A DNA stretch of 64,000 nt from Massilia sp. CFBP 13721. GTDB taxonomy: Bacteria; Pseudomonadota; Gammaproteobacteria; Burkholderiales; Burkholderiaceae_D. Location: the NCBI RefSeq assembly GCF_014842025.1, contig NZ_JACYUY010000024.1, positions 1-64,000 on the forward strand, given 5' to 3'. Within the stretch, counting starts at the first letter, position 1, and the number at the start of each line of letters is the position of its first letter. The notes under the pieces were generated by a model. The model was not told the DNA's origin. It did not search any database and worked only from the letters and a program-made list of their open reading frames with translations. Shown one piece after another: positions 16,388 to 24,775 of this stretch. The translations under genes and the position numbers were made by a program.

Positions 16388-16846
16388 ATGAAATGTCCGT
16401 TCTGCCAGCATGAAGACACCCAGGTCCTCGATACGCGCGTATCCGAGGAGGGCGACGCCATTCGCCGCCGGCGCCGCTGCGTGCAATGCGACAAGCGCTT
16501 CACCACCTACGAACGCATCGAACTGTCGATGCCGATCATCGTCAAGAAAAACGGCAGCCGCACAGAATTTGCCAGCAGCAAACTGCGCGGCAGCCTGATG
16601 CTGGCCCTGCGCAAGCGCCCGGTCTCGGCCGAAGCCATCGACGCCGCCGTCGCCTCGATCCAGGAAAAGCTGCTCACCAGCGGCCGTCGCGAAGTCGATA
16701 CCGGCTATGTCGGCGAACTGGTGATGCAGGAGCTCAAGCGCCTGGACGAAATCGCCTATATCCGCTTTGCCTCCGTCTATAAAGACTTCAAGGATCTTGC
16801 AGAGTTCCAGCAGGCCCTGGTCGAAGTGGGCCATTCACGTAAATAG
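16388..16846 (+). CDS. nrdR: Transcriptional repressor NrdR
   Basis: This 152-residue regulator of ribonucleotide reductase genes has an N-terminal zinc ribbon ([17 protein letters not shown], then [13 protein letters not shown]) with four Cys. The ATP-cone follows ([16 protein letters not shown], from about residue 49). It senses ATP/dATP and represses nrd operons. It comes 97 bases after glyA. The frame upstream of the ATG at 16388 reads through non-coding DNA. Confidence 0.97.
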   Translation: MKCPFCQHEDTQVLDTRVSEEGDAIRRRRRCVQCDKRFTTYERIELSMPIIVKKNGSRTEFASSKLRGSLMLALRKRPVSAEAIDAAVASIQEKLLTSGRREVDTGYVGELVMQELKRLDEIAYIRFASVYKDFKDLAEFQQALVEVGHSRK

Positions 16847-16962
16847 ATCAAACGGCTTCGCACTGCCTGCGCACGCTTGAGCCAGCGCACGGGCACACCA
16901 TAACGCACTGATAACTTCTCGGTTCCGCGCGAATCCCCGCGCCTGGACTGTGGAGGTCTTCC

Positions 16963-17496
16963 TTGTTGCGTTGTCGCTGGAGCGGTTTCACGCTCATCGA
17001 AGTGCTCGTGGCCATGTTCGTGCTCGCGCTCGGCGTCGTGGGCGCCGCCAGCACGCAGGTGGCCAGCGCGCGCCTGCGCCAGCAGGCCGCACTCGAATCC
17101 GAAGCCGTGCAACTGGCCGCCTCGCTCGGCGCGCGCATGCGCGTCAACGCCGCCCAGATGGCGCTGGCCGATGCCGCCAATCCCTACCTTCAGTTCGACT
17201 ACGATGCCGCCGCCGGCGCGCCTGCCGCGCCGCCGCTGCACTGCTTCGGCAACGCCGATTGCGACCCGGCGCAATTGGCCGCCTACGACCTGTTCGAAGC
17301 GGCGCGCAGCGTGCACGCCGCCTTTCCCGGCGGGCGCATCACAGTCTGCCGCGACAGCGGCGGCTGGAATGCGGCGGCGCAGGCTTTCGAGTGGGCCTGC
17401 AGCGGCGGCGCCGGGGCGCCGGTCATGGTCAAGCTGGGCTGGCGCCTGCCGGCGGGAGCGGGCACGCCGCTGGTCGCCATGGTGGTGGCGGGATGA
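16963..17496 (+). CDS. pilV: Type IV pilus minor pilin PilV-like
   Basis: This 177-residue prepilin has a short basic leader ending in Gly and the class III cleavage site SG-FTLIEVLVAMFVLALGVVG, cut by PilD. The hydrophobic helix is followed by a globular domain with a Cys pair. It starts at TTG with GGAGG six bases upstream. It opens a five-gene minor pilin operon and its stop overlaps the start of the next gene (ATGA). Minor pilins prime pilus assembly. Confidence 0.85.
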   Translation: MLRCRWSGFTLIEVLVAMFVLALGVVGAASTQVASARLRQQAALESEAVQLAASLGARMRVNAAQMALADAANPYLQFDYDAAAGAPAAPPLHCFGNADCDPAQLAAYDLFEAARSVHAAFPGGRITVCRDSGGWNAAAQAFEWACSGGAGAPVMVKLGWRLPAGAGTPLVAMVVAG

Positions 17497-18431
17497 GTGC
17501 GCACCGTTCCTGCAGGCGGCAAGGCGGCATGACCCTGGCCGAACTGCTGGTCGCGCTGGCGCTCGGCCTGGGCGTGCTGCTGGCCGGCGGCGTGCTGATG
17601 ATCGGCGCCAACAAATCCTATGTCGCCCATGAAGACGCGGCCGGCATCGACGATGGCGGACGCTATGCGTTGGCGCTGATCGGGCGCGCGGTCAGGCAGG
17701 GTGCGTTTGTCGACTGGGAACGCCTGGCCGGCGCGGCGCCCGCCAACGACTTGCCGGCGCCGCTCGCAGGCCTGGACAACCGCTCGCTGGTCAAGACCAG
17801 CAACGGCATCGACGACCCGGTCGCCAACGCCATCAACGGCAGCGACGTGCTGGCGGTGCGCTACCCCGGCGCAGGCACCGCGCCCGACGGCGACGGCAGC
17901 GTGACCGATTGCGCCGGCTTCCCCGTGCACGAGGCGGAGGAGGGCTGGAGCATTTTCTATGTCGCCCGCAATGGCGATGGCCTGGCCGAGCTGCGCTGCA
18001 AATACCGCGGCGCCAGCAACTGGAGCGCGGATGCGGTGGTGGCGGGCGTCGACGGCTTCCAGGTGCTGTATGGCCTCGACACCGATACGCCGCCGGACGG
18101 CATGCCTAACCGCTACGTCAATGCAGGCGCACTGGCCGCGCTCGACGCCGCCTTGCCGCTGGCAGGCGGGGGCCAGGCGGCGCTGAACGAAAAGACCTGG
18201 TGGAAGCGCGTCGCCAGCGTGCAGGTGGCGTTGCTGCTGCACGGTGAACGGCCCTCGGCCGCGGCGGTGCAGCCTGGCGTGTATGCCTTGTTCGGACCAG
18301 CATATGGCGAGGCGCAGGCAGGATCGGATCCCGGTGTGGTGTTGACGGCAGAGGACTTGCGTGGCGCAGGGCCGGCGCCATCGCGCCGCCTGTTCACGGC
18401 AGTGTTCGCGGTCGGCGCGGCGCAGCCCTGA
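17493..18431 (+). CDS. pilW: Type IV pilus assembly protein PilW-like
   Basis: This 312-residue protein has the prepilin motif GG-MTLAELLVALALGLGVLLAGG (12-33) and a long globular domain, with the size and GRYAL-LIGR-VRQ pattern usual for PilW. It overlaps pilV by four bases and pilX follows after seven. PilW is part of the minor-pilin tip complex. The frame continues upstream of the ATG over pilV, but the motif sets the start. Confidence 0.85.
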   Translation: MSAHRSCRRQGGMTLAELLVALALGLGVLLAGGVLMIGANKSYVAHEDAAGIDDGGRYALALIGRAVRQGAFVDWERLAGAAPANDLPAPLAGLDNRSLVKTSNGIDDPVANAINGSDVLAVRYPGAGTAPDGDGSVTDCAGFPVHEAEEGWSIFYVARNGDGLAELRCKYRGASNWSADAVVAGVDGFQVLYGLDTDTPPDGMPNRYVNAGALAALDAALPLAGGGQAALNEKTWWKRVASVQVALLLHGERPSAAAVQPGVYALFGPAYGEAQAGSDPGVVLTAEDLRGAGPAPSRRLFTAVFAVGAAQP

Positions 18432-18438
18432 GCCGGCC

Positions 18439-19062
18439 ATGCGCGTTATTCACTCCGAGCGCGGCGCGGCGCTCGTCACCATGCTGGTCCTGATGCTGGC
18501 GCTGCTGATGATGTCGCTGTCGGCGGCGCGCGCCGCGCTGGCCGGCGCCAAATCGGCGCGCTACGAGCGCGACCGCCAGGTGGCCCATGCGGCGGCCGAG
18601 GCGGCGCTGATCGACGCCGAGCGCGACATCGACGGCGCCGCCGGCCCGACCTCGCCGCGCACCGCGATTTTTACCACGCTCGATGCCAGCGCGTTCGACG
18701 AGCGCTGCGGCGGCCAGGCCGAAAAGAAAGGCCTGTGCAAGCAGGCCGCGGGCACGGCGGCGCCGGTGTGGCAGGCAGCCGACCTGGCGGGCGCGGCCGG
18801 CGTCGAATATGGCCGCTTCAGCGGACGCACGCTGCCAACTGGGGTCGGCACGCTGCCGGCGGCCGCGCCGCGCTACCTGGTCGAATTGCTGGCCGGGGCC
18901 CAGCCGCTGTTTCGCATCACCGCGCTCGGCGTCGGCGCCGACCCGAATACCGTCGTCGTCCTGCAGAGCCATTACCGGCGCGCCGCCGGCGGCCAGCCCG
19001 GCAAGCGCCTGGGCTGGCGCGAGATCGCCAACTGGCCCGAGCTGCATCGCGCCGCATCCTGA
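18439..19062 (+). CDS. pilX: Type IV pilus assembly protein PilX-like
   Basis: This 207-residue protein begins MRVIHSERGAALVTMLVLML, the shortened prepilin-like N terminus with RG-AALV cleavage typical of PilX. The hydrophobic helix is followed by AHAAAEAALIDAE, the conserved segment of the family. The start at 18439 lies seven bases after pilW. It probably joins the pilus tip complex. Confidence 0.82.
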   Translation: MRVIHSERGAALVTMLVLMLALLMMSLSAARAALAGAKSARYERDRQVAHAAAEAALIDAERDIDGAAGPTSPRTAIFTTLDASAFDERCGGQAEKKGLCKQAAGTAAPVWQAADLAGAAGVEYGRFSGRTLPTGVGTLPAAAPRYLVELLAGAQPLFRITALGVGADPNTVVVLQSHYRRAAGGQPGKRLGWREIANWPELHRAAS

Positions 19063-19084
19063 CGCACCCTTCAAGGAGACAACC

Positions 19085-19525
19085 ATGGTCCGCAGAAGCG
19101 GTTTTACCCTGATCGAAGTCCTTGTGGTGCTGCTGATCCTGTCGGTGCTGGCCAGCCTCGCGTATCCCGGCTATGCCGGCTACTTGGCCAAGACCCGCCG
19201 GATGGAAGGCAAGGTCGCGCTGATCACCGCCATGCAGCAGCAGGAACAGCACCGCGCGCTGCACCACACCTATGTCGCGTTTTCGCGGGCAGCGCCGGTG
19301 GACGGGCTGCCCTGGTGGTCCGGGAACGCGGCCGCCACCAGCGCCTATGAACTCGAGGCCGAAGCCTGTCCGGACAGCGATCTGCGCGACTGCGTGCAAC
19401 TGCGCGCCCATCCGGGCACGGCGAACGTCGACGCCCGCTTCGCCGACCCCGAATGCGGCGCGCTCAGCTTGCGCAGCACGGGCGAGCAGGGCGCCAGCGG
19501 CGCATCGAAGCGCTGCTGGCCATGA
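19085..19525 (+). CDS. pilE: Type IV minor pilin PilE-like
   Basis: This 146-residue protein starts at the ATG preceded by AAGGAG. The leader and cleavage site SG-FTLIEVLVVLLILSVLASLAYPGY match PilE/ComP-type pilins. A helix (YLAKTRRMEGKVAL) and two C-terminal Cys follow. It is followed by a fimT-like gene whose ATG overlaps its stop. A role in tip priming or DNA uptake is possible. Confidence 0.82.
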   Translation: MVRRSGFTLIEVLVVLLILSVLASLAYPGYAGYLAKTRRMEGKVALITAMQQQEQHRALHHTYVAFSRAAPVDGLPWWSGNAAATSAYELEAEACPDSDLRDCVQLRAHPGTANVDARFADPECGALSLRSTGEQGASGASKRCWP

Positions 19526-20055
19526 AGGCGCAGCGTGCATTTTCGCTGACCGAACTGTTGATCGTGACGGCGGTGGCCGCCGTGCTGCTGGCCGTCGCCG
19601 CGCCCGACCTCGGCGCGCTGCTGCGCGCCCAGCAGCTGCGCACGGCCACGGACGACCTGTTCAGTGCGATCGGCATGGCGCGGGCGCAGGCGATCGCGCG
19701 CAACGAGCGCGTCATCCTGACCCCGCGCGATGCGGCCGGCGTCGACTGGGCGCAGGGCTGGATCGTGTTTGTCGACCGCGACGGCGACGGTGCGCCGAGT
19801 CCGGCCGACGCCATCCTCTCCGTGCACGAGGCCTTGCCGGGCGGCTTCGAGACCGCCTTTGCCTTCACCAGTCCTGCAGCGCCGTATTACATCGCCTACA
19901 ATGGCGCCGGGCGCAGCTGCAGCGCCGCCAACAGCGGTGCGGCGCGCTGGGGCACGCTGTCGCTGTTTCATGGCGGCGCGATCCGCCGTATTAAAATCAA
20001 CATGCTGGGCCGTGCGCGCGCCTGCAATCCCGCGCGCGACGACAACTGCGAATAA
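19522..20055 (+). CDS. fimT: GspH/FimT-like pseudopilin
   Basis: This 177-residue pilin-like protein has the short leader MKAQRA-FSLTELLIVTAVAAVL. The GspH/FimT signature includes TDDLFSAIGMARAQAIARNERV and DWAQGWIVFVDRDGDG. The start overlaps the previous stop (ATGA). FimT proteins help assemble type IV pili and bind DNA in transformation. It ends nine bases before ribD, so read-through is possible. Confidence 0.85.
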   Translation: MKAQRAFSLTELLIVTAVAAVLLAVAAPDLGALLRAQQLRTATDDLFSAIGMARAQAIARNERVILTPRDAAGVDWAQGWIVFVDRDGDGAPSPADAILSVHEALPGGFETAFAFTSPAAPYYIAYNGAGRSCSAANSGAARWGTLSLFHGGAIRRIKINMLGRARACNPARDDNCE

Positions 20056-20063
20056 AGAAGACT

Positions 20064-21173
20064 GTGCAGATCACCACCGATACCGAAGGCATGGCGCTGG
20101 CCCTGGAATGGGCCGCCAAGGGCATGTATATCACCGCGCCCAACCCGCGCGTGGGCTGCGTGATCGTGCGCGACGGCGTGGTGATCGGCGCCGGCCATAC
20201 CCAGCCGGCCGGCCAGGCCCATGCCGAGATCCAGGCCCTGCGCGACGCCGCCGCACGCGGCAACGACGTGCGCGGCGCGACCGCCTACGTCACGCTCGAA
20301 CCGTGCAGCCACTACGGCCGCACTCCGCCATGCTCGAATGCGCTGATCGAAGCGGGCCTCGGGCGCGTGGTGGCGGCGATGGGCGACCCGAATCCGCTGG
20401 TGGCCGGGCGCGGCATGGCCCAGCTGGAAGCGGCCGGCATCGACGTCGCCTCGGGCTTGCTGGCCGACGCGGCATATGAACTGAACATCGGCTTTTTCTC
20501 GCGCATGCGCAGGCAGCGTCCCTGGGTGCGCCTGAAAACGGCGGCCAGCCTGGACGGCATGACGGCGCTCGAGAATGGCGAGAGCCAGTGGATCACCGGA
20601 CCGGAGGCACGCCAGGACGGCCATGCCTGGCGCGCACGCGCCTGCGTGATCCTGACCGGCATCGGCACCGTCAAGGCGGACGATCCGCAGCTGACGGTGC
20701 GCGGCGTGGACATGGGCACTGCGACGCCGCGCCAGCCGCGCCGCGTGATCGTCGACAGCCGCCTCGAGATCGACCTCGACGCGCGCATCCTGCAGGGCGA
20801 ACCCTGCTGGATCGTGGCCGCCGTGCCGCATTCCGAAAAAGAAGCGCCCCTGCGCGCGGCCGGGCACGACGTCATCCTGCTGCCGAACGCCGGCGGCAAG
20901 GTCGATTTGCCGTCCCTGATGCTGGAACTGGGCCGGCGCGAAATCAACGAAGTGCATGTGGAAGCCGGCTCGAAACTGAACGCCTCGCTGGTGCGCGAAG
21001 GCTGCGTCGACGAACTGCTGGTCTACCTGGCGCCCAGCCTGATCGGCGCCGGGCAGGGCATGTTCGCGCTGCCGCCCTTGGGCCGCCTGGCCGACAAGGT
21101 CGCCCTGCGCTTCCATGCCGTGACGCCGGTCGGGGCCGACCTGCGCATCCTGGCAAGACTGGATACGAACTAA
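20064..21173 (+). CDS. ribD: Bifunctional riboflavin deaminase/reductase RibD
   Basis: This 369-residue enzyme carries out two early steps of riboflavin synthesis. The deaminase half (1-145) has the zinc site HAEIQAL and EPCSHYGRTPPC. The reductase half (about 150-369) has RLKTAASLDGM and GIGTVKADDP. It starts at GTG 20064 with AAAGAAG upstream; ATG at 20091 would remove nine residues. ribE follows after 22 bases. Confidence 0.97.
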   Translation: MQITTDTEGMALALEWAAKGMYITAPNPRVGCVIVRDGVVIGAGHTQPAGQAHAEIQALRDAAARGNDVRGATAYVTLEPCSHYGRTPPCSNALIEAGLGRVVAAMGDPNPLVAGRGMAQLEAAGIDVASGLLADAAYELNIGFFSRMRRQRPWVRLKTAASLDGMTALENGESQWITGPEARQDGHAWRARACVILTGIGTVKADDPQLTVRGVDMGTATPRQPRRVIVDSRLEIDLDARILQGEPCWIVAAVPHSEKEAPLRAAGHDVILLPNAGGKVDLPSLMLELGRREINEVHVEAGSKLNASLVREGCVDELLVYLAPSLIGAGQGMFALPPLGRLADKVALRFHAVTPVGADLRILARLDTN

Positions 21174-21195
21174 CCTGAACTGAAGGAATCGCTGC

Positions 21196-21825
21196 ATGTT
21201 TACTGGAATCGTCGCCGCCGTCGGCAACATTAACGTGGTCTCGCCGCTGGCGGGTGGAGAAGAGGCCGGCGTGCGCCTGCAGATCGACGCCGGCGGCTTG
21301 CCGCTGGCCGACGTCGCTTTGGGCGACTCGATCGCCATCAACGGCGCCTGCATGACCGTCGTCGACAAGACCGACTCGGGCTTCGCCGTCGACGTCTCGC
21401 GCGAAAGCCTGAGCAAGACCGCCGGCCTCGACGCGCCCGGCGAAGTCAACCTGGAAAAGGCGCTGACCCTGGCCGAGCGCCTGGGCGGCCACCTGGTGTC
21501 GGGCCACGTCGACGGCCTGGGGCAGGTGCACAGCTTCGAGCCGGTGGGCGAATCGCGCGAACTGGTCATCGACGCGCCGTGGGAACTGGCGAAGTTTCTC
21601 GCCTATAAAGGGTCGGTCGTGGTCAACGGCGTGTCCCTGACCGTGAACCGGGTCGACGACCTGGCCGTCGACGGCGCCAAGGTATGCCGCTTCTCGATCA
21701 ACCTGATCCCGCACACGATCGAGGTCACCACGCTCAAGCACTTGCGCGCGGGGTCGAAGGTGAACCTGGAGATCGACCTGATTGCGCGCTACGTCGAGCG
21801 CATGCTGTCGGCTTCGAAGGTCTGA
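21196..21825 (+). CDS. ribE: Riboflavin synthase, alpha subunit
   Basis: This 209-residue enzyme makes riboflavin from two lumazine molecules. It shows two repeated lumazine-binding domains: MFTGIVAAVG with GDSIAINGACMTVV, and a second half with HLVSGHVDG and GSVVVNGVSLTVN. GAAGG precedes the ATG. Its last 37 bases overlap the end of the convergent NERD gene. The pathway continues at ribB/ribH nine kilobases away. Confidence 0.97.
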   Translation: MFTGIVAAVGNINVVSPLAGGEEAGVRLQIDAGGLPLADVALGDSIAINGACMTVVDKTDSGFAVDVSRESLSKTAGLDAPGEVNLEKALTLAERLGGHLVSGHVDGLGQVHSFEPVGESRELVIDAPWELAKFLAYKGSVVVNGVSLTVNRVDDLAVDGAKVCRFSINLIPHTIEVTTLKHLRAGSKVNLEIDLIARYVERMLSASKV

Positions 21826-22589
21826 TTGTCGGGCTCCGGCCGGGTCGCTTCCGGGCGGGCCTGCACCGGCGGTACGTCGCGCCGCAGCCCGAAGCGGGTC
21901 ATGGTGTGCGCCGTCGATGGCCGGTGCAGGGCGATCAGCCGCGCGGCGATGTCGCCGATTGAATCGGAGGACATGCTGGTGCGCTTCAGGTAGCCCTGCA
22001 CTGTCGCCGTTTGTGCATTGTCGGCGCTGGCGTTCAGCCTTTCCATGAACTGGTCGGCCTTCATCACGCGTGCGCTGTCGAAGCGGCGCGGTCGCTCGAT
22101 GCGCGCGTGCGGCGCCAGCAGCACCAGCGTGTCGACCGGCGCATCGTCCAGGCCGAAGGGCTCGAGCACGTCGCGCAGCACCGAGACCTGACGCGCCAGG
22201 GCGTCCAGCGGCGAGGCCATCGGCTCGAGCGTTTTCGTCGTTTCGTTCCAGCGCAGGAAGTCGCCGTCCTCCGTGATTTTCAGGCCATGCGCGAAATGCC
22301 CCGTATCGAGCAGGTAGAACCGGCGCGAGCGGTGGATCAGCAGGTGGTCGATCCGCGCCGCTGCGCCATCGTTCGCCAGCAGGCGCAGGTCGTGCACCAC
22401 GGCCGTGCGCGTCGAATCCTTCAGGTACCTGTCGATCAGGGCCGTCGCCTCGCGCTCGGCGTGCATCCCGACACGCATCATGCGCAGCTCGCGCTCGATC
22501 AGCGGGCGCTTGTCGGGACCGGCCAGCGCCAGCATGCGCTGCAAAATCGCGACGATGGGCATCTTGTTGTCGCTATCCTTGTAGATCAT
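21789..22589 (-). CDS. NERD domain (nuclease-related) protein
   Basis: This protein has 266 residues from ATG 22589, preceded by CCGGAG. The N-terminal third carries a NERD-like core: GMHAEREATALIDRYL, then RIDHLLIHRSRRFYLLDTGHF, then LEP-ASPLDALARQVSVLRDVL. NERD domains resemble restriction-endonuclease folds and often sit in proteins with no known role. The typical Asp is in RIDHLL. The C-terminal 60 residues are low-complexity. It converges on and overlaps ribE by 37 bases. The longer frame to 22619 is unlikely. Confidence 0.75.
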   Translation of the reverse strand: MIYKDSDNKMPIVAILQRMLALAGPDKRPLIERELRMMRVGMHAEREATALIDRYLKDSTRTAVVHDLRLLANDGAAARIDHLLIHRSRRFYLLDTGHFAHGLKITEDGDFLRWNETTKTLEPMASPLDALARQVSVLRDVLEPFGLDDAPVDTLVLLAPHARIERPRRFDSARVMKADQFMERLNASADNAQTATVQGYLKRTSMSSDSIGDIAARLIALHRPSTAHTMTRFGLRRDVPPVQARPEATRPEPDNQTFEADSMRST

Positions 22590-22798
22590 CGTCAACTCCG
22601 GCTGAGGTCTAAGTTGCACTCTAGCTCTGCGTCAACAATCCGCCACCGAATTTGTTAAGTGCAAGCAAGATTATTCCGCATGCATGGAAGTTGTTGCGCT
22701 CGCGACGCACAAAAAACCACGTAGACTGCCTGGCTATCGAACATAAGCTTGCCCCGATGGATTTTTTTACGACGGCGGCAACATGACCAGGAGATGAG

Positions 22799-24754
22799 AT
22801 GAGGGTAGCGAATGTGATGTCACGGGCCGCGCTGGCGGCCTGTTTGCTGGGCGCCGCGCTTGTACATAGTGTCGTGCATGGCAGCGAAATGCGCGAATAC
22901 CGCCAGGTGGCGATGAGTGGGGGCGGCGAAGCGGTCGTCGCTGTCGAGTGGAGCGATCCCGGCATTCCCGGCCAGCGTCCGCATGGACGCATCGTTGTGC
23001 GCGATGCCGCCAGCGGCCGCATCACCGCCGAATACGACCCCTGCGCCGCCTGCAGCTACGATTTCCCGACCTGGTCGCCGGACCGCAAGGCGGTCGCCTT
23101 TATCGGCGCCGACCGCGCCGCGGGCAGCGCTACGCTGTGGGTGGCGCGCGGCGGCGAGGTGAGTGCGGCGGCCACCGTCAAGGGCGTGGCAAACACGGCG
23201 CGCTGGTCGCCGGATGGCGCCAGCATCGCGCTGCTGGCGACGGTCGACGCCAGGAAGCAGACCGGCGCCGTGGAGGCGGGCGCGCGCCTGGTCGGCGAGA
23301 TCGGCGTCAGCGAGGACGCGCAGCGGATTGCGCTGGTGCCGAGCAGGGGCGGCGCGTTGCGCCTGGTGTCGCCGCCAGACGTGTACGTGTATGAGTACGA
23401 CTGGACGCCCGACGGCCGCGGCTTCGTCGCCACCAGCGCCCGGGGCAACGGCGACAACAACTGGTGGGTCGCCACGCTCGGGCATATCGACGTGAACAGC
23501 GGCGCGCTGCGCATCGTCGCCGCGCCCAAGATGCAAATCAGCCTGCCGCACGTGTCGCCCGACGGGCGCAGCGTCGCCTTTGTCGGCGGTTTGATGAGCG
23601 ACTTCGGCTCGGTCGGCGGCGACGTCTTCACGGTGCCGCTGGCCGGGGGCGAACCGGTCGACGTGACGCCGGGCTACGACGGCTCGTTCAACGGCCTGGC
23701 GTGGAAGGGCAGCGGCTTGCTGGCCTCGAGCCTGCAGGGCAGCGAGATGGCGGTGGTGGCGATCGATCCGCAGGCGCGCAGCACGCGCACGCTGTGGAGC
23801 GGCGCCGTCACCGCGAACGGCTCGGGCGACGGGCGCATCGTGTTCAGCGCCGACGGCAGTTCGGCCGTGTCGGTGCACGAGACTTACGAACAGGCGCCGC
23901 GCATCGTGGCCGGACGCCTGCCGACACTCGTGCCGATCACGCGCGAGAATGCCGGTTTTGCGCCGCAGGTGGCCAGCCGCAGCCTCACCTGGACCAACGA
24001 GGGCTTGCGCAGCCAGGGCTGGCTGATCGGACCGAGAGAGCCGCGCGCCGGCGTCAAGCACCCGCTGGTGGTGATCGTACACGGCGGGCCGGCGTCGGCG
24101 GCGACGCCGCGCTATGTCGCACCCGGCGACTTCGGCAACCCGCTGGTGCGCGAACTGGTCGAGCGCGGCTTCTACGTGTTCCAGCCGAACCCGCGCGGCA
24201 GCTACGGCCAGGGCCTGGCGTTCACGCAGGCGAACCGGCGCGACTTCGGCGGCGGCGACTGGCGCGACATCCTGGCCGGGGTCGACGCCGTCGTCGCCCA
24301 GGCGCCGGTCGACGGCGAACGCCTGGGCCTGATGGGCCACTCCTACGGCGGCTTCATGACGATGTGGGGCGTCACCCACAGCAAGCGCTTCAAGGCGGCG
24401 GTGGCCGGCGCCGGCATCGCCAACTGGATCAGCTACTACGGCCAGAACGGCATCGACCAGTGGATGGTGCCCTTCTTCGGCGCCGCCATGTACGACGATC
24501 CCGCCATCTACCGCGCCGCATCGCCGATCGAGTCGATCAAGAACGCCACCACGCCGACCCTGCTGTACGTGGGCGAGCGCGACGTCGAGACGCCGGCGGT
24601 GCAGTCGATGGAATTCTGGCACGGCCTGCGCGCGATCGGCACGCCGACCACGCTGGTGATCTACGACGGGGAAGGGCATGCGATTCGCAAGCCCGAGCAT
24701 CAGCTGGACCAGCGCCGGCGTACGGTGGCGTGGTTCGAAAAATATTTGAAATAA
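22799..24754 (+). CDS. Secreted S9 prolyl oligopeptidase-family peptidase
   Basis: This 651-residue serine peptidase has a signal peptide (VMSRAALAACLLGAALVHSVVHG). A beta-propeller of WD-like PD40 repeats follows (FPTWSPDRK, ARWSPDGA, LPHVSPDGR). The alpha/beta hydrolase domain from about residue 405 has the nucleophile in GHSYGG (Ser515), Asp in GERDVETP and His in GEGHAIRKP. Such enzymes cleave short peptides in the periplasm. CCAGGAG precedes the ATG. It converges on the M16 peptidase gene downstream. Confidence 0.9.
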   Translation: MRVANVMSRAALAACLLGAALVHSVVHGSEMREYRQVAMSGGGEAVVAVEWSDPGIPGQRPHGRIVVRDAASGRITAEYDPCAACSYDFPTWSPDRKAVAFIGADRAAGSATLWVARGGEVSAAATVKGVANTARWSPDGASIALLATVDARKQTGAVEAGARLVGEIGVSEDAQRIALVPSRGGALRLVSPPDVYVYEYDWTPDGRGFVATSARGNGDNNWWVATLGHIDVNSGALRIVAAPKMQISLPHVSPDGRSVAFVGGLMSDFGSVGGDVFTVPLAGGEPVDVTPGYDGSFNGLAWKGSGLLASSLQGSEMAVVAIDPQARSTRTLWSGAVTANGSGDGRIVFSADGSSAVSVHETYEQAPRIVAGRLPTLVPITRENAGFAPQVASRSLTWTNEGLRSQGWLIGPREPRAGVKHPLVVIVHGGPASAATPRYVAPGDFGNPLVRELVERGFYVFQPNPRGSYGQGLAFTQANRRDFGGGDWRDILAGVDAVVAQAPVDGERLGLMGHSYGGFMTMWGVTHSKRFKAAVAGAGIANWISYYGQNGIDQWMVPFFGAAMYDDPAIYRAASPIESIKNATTPTLLYVGERDVETPAVQSMEFWHGLRAIGTPTTLVIYDGEGHAIRKPEHQLDQRRRTVAWFEKYLK

Positions 24755-24775
24755 AATCCGCCGGCGTCCGTCCGT

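Noticed and set aside
19968-21569. A 533-codon minus-strand open frame
   Set aside because: It is opposite ribD and ribE, which are certain; the translation has no family character.
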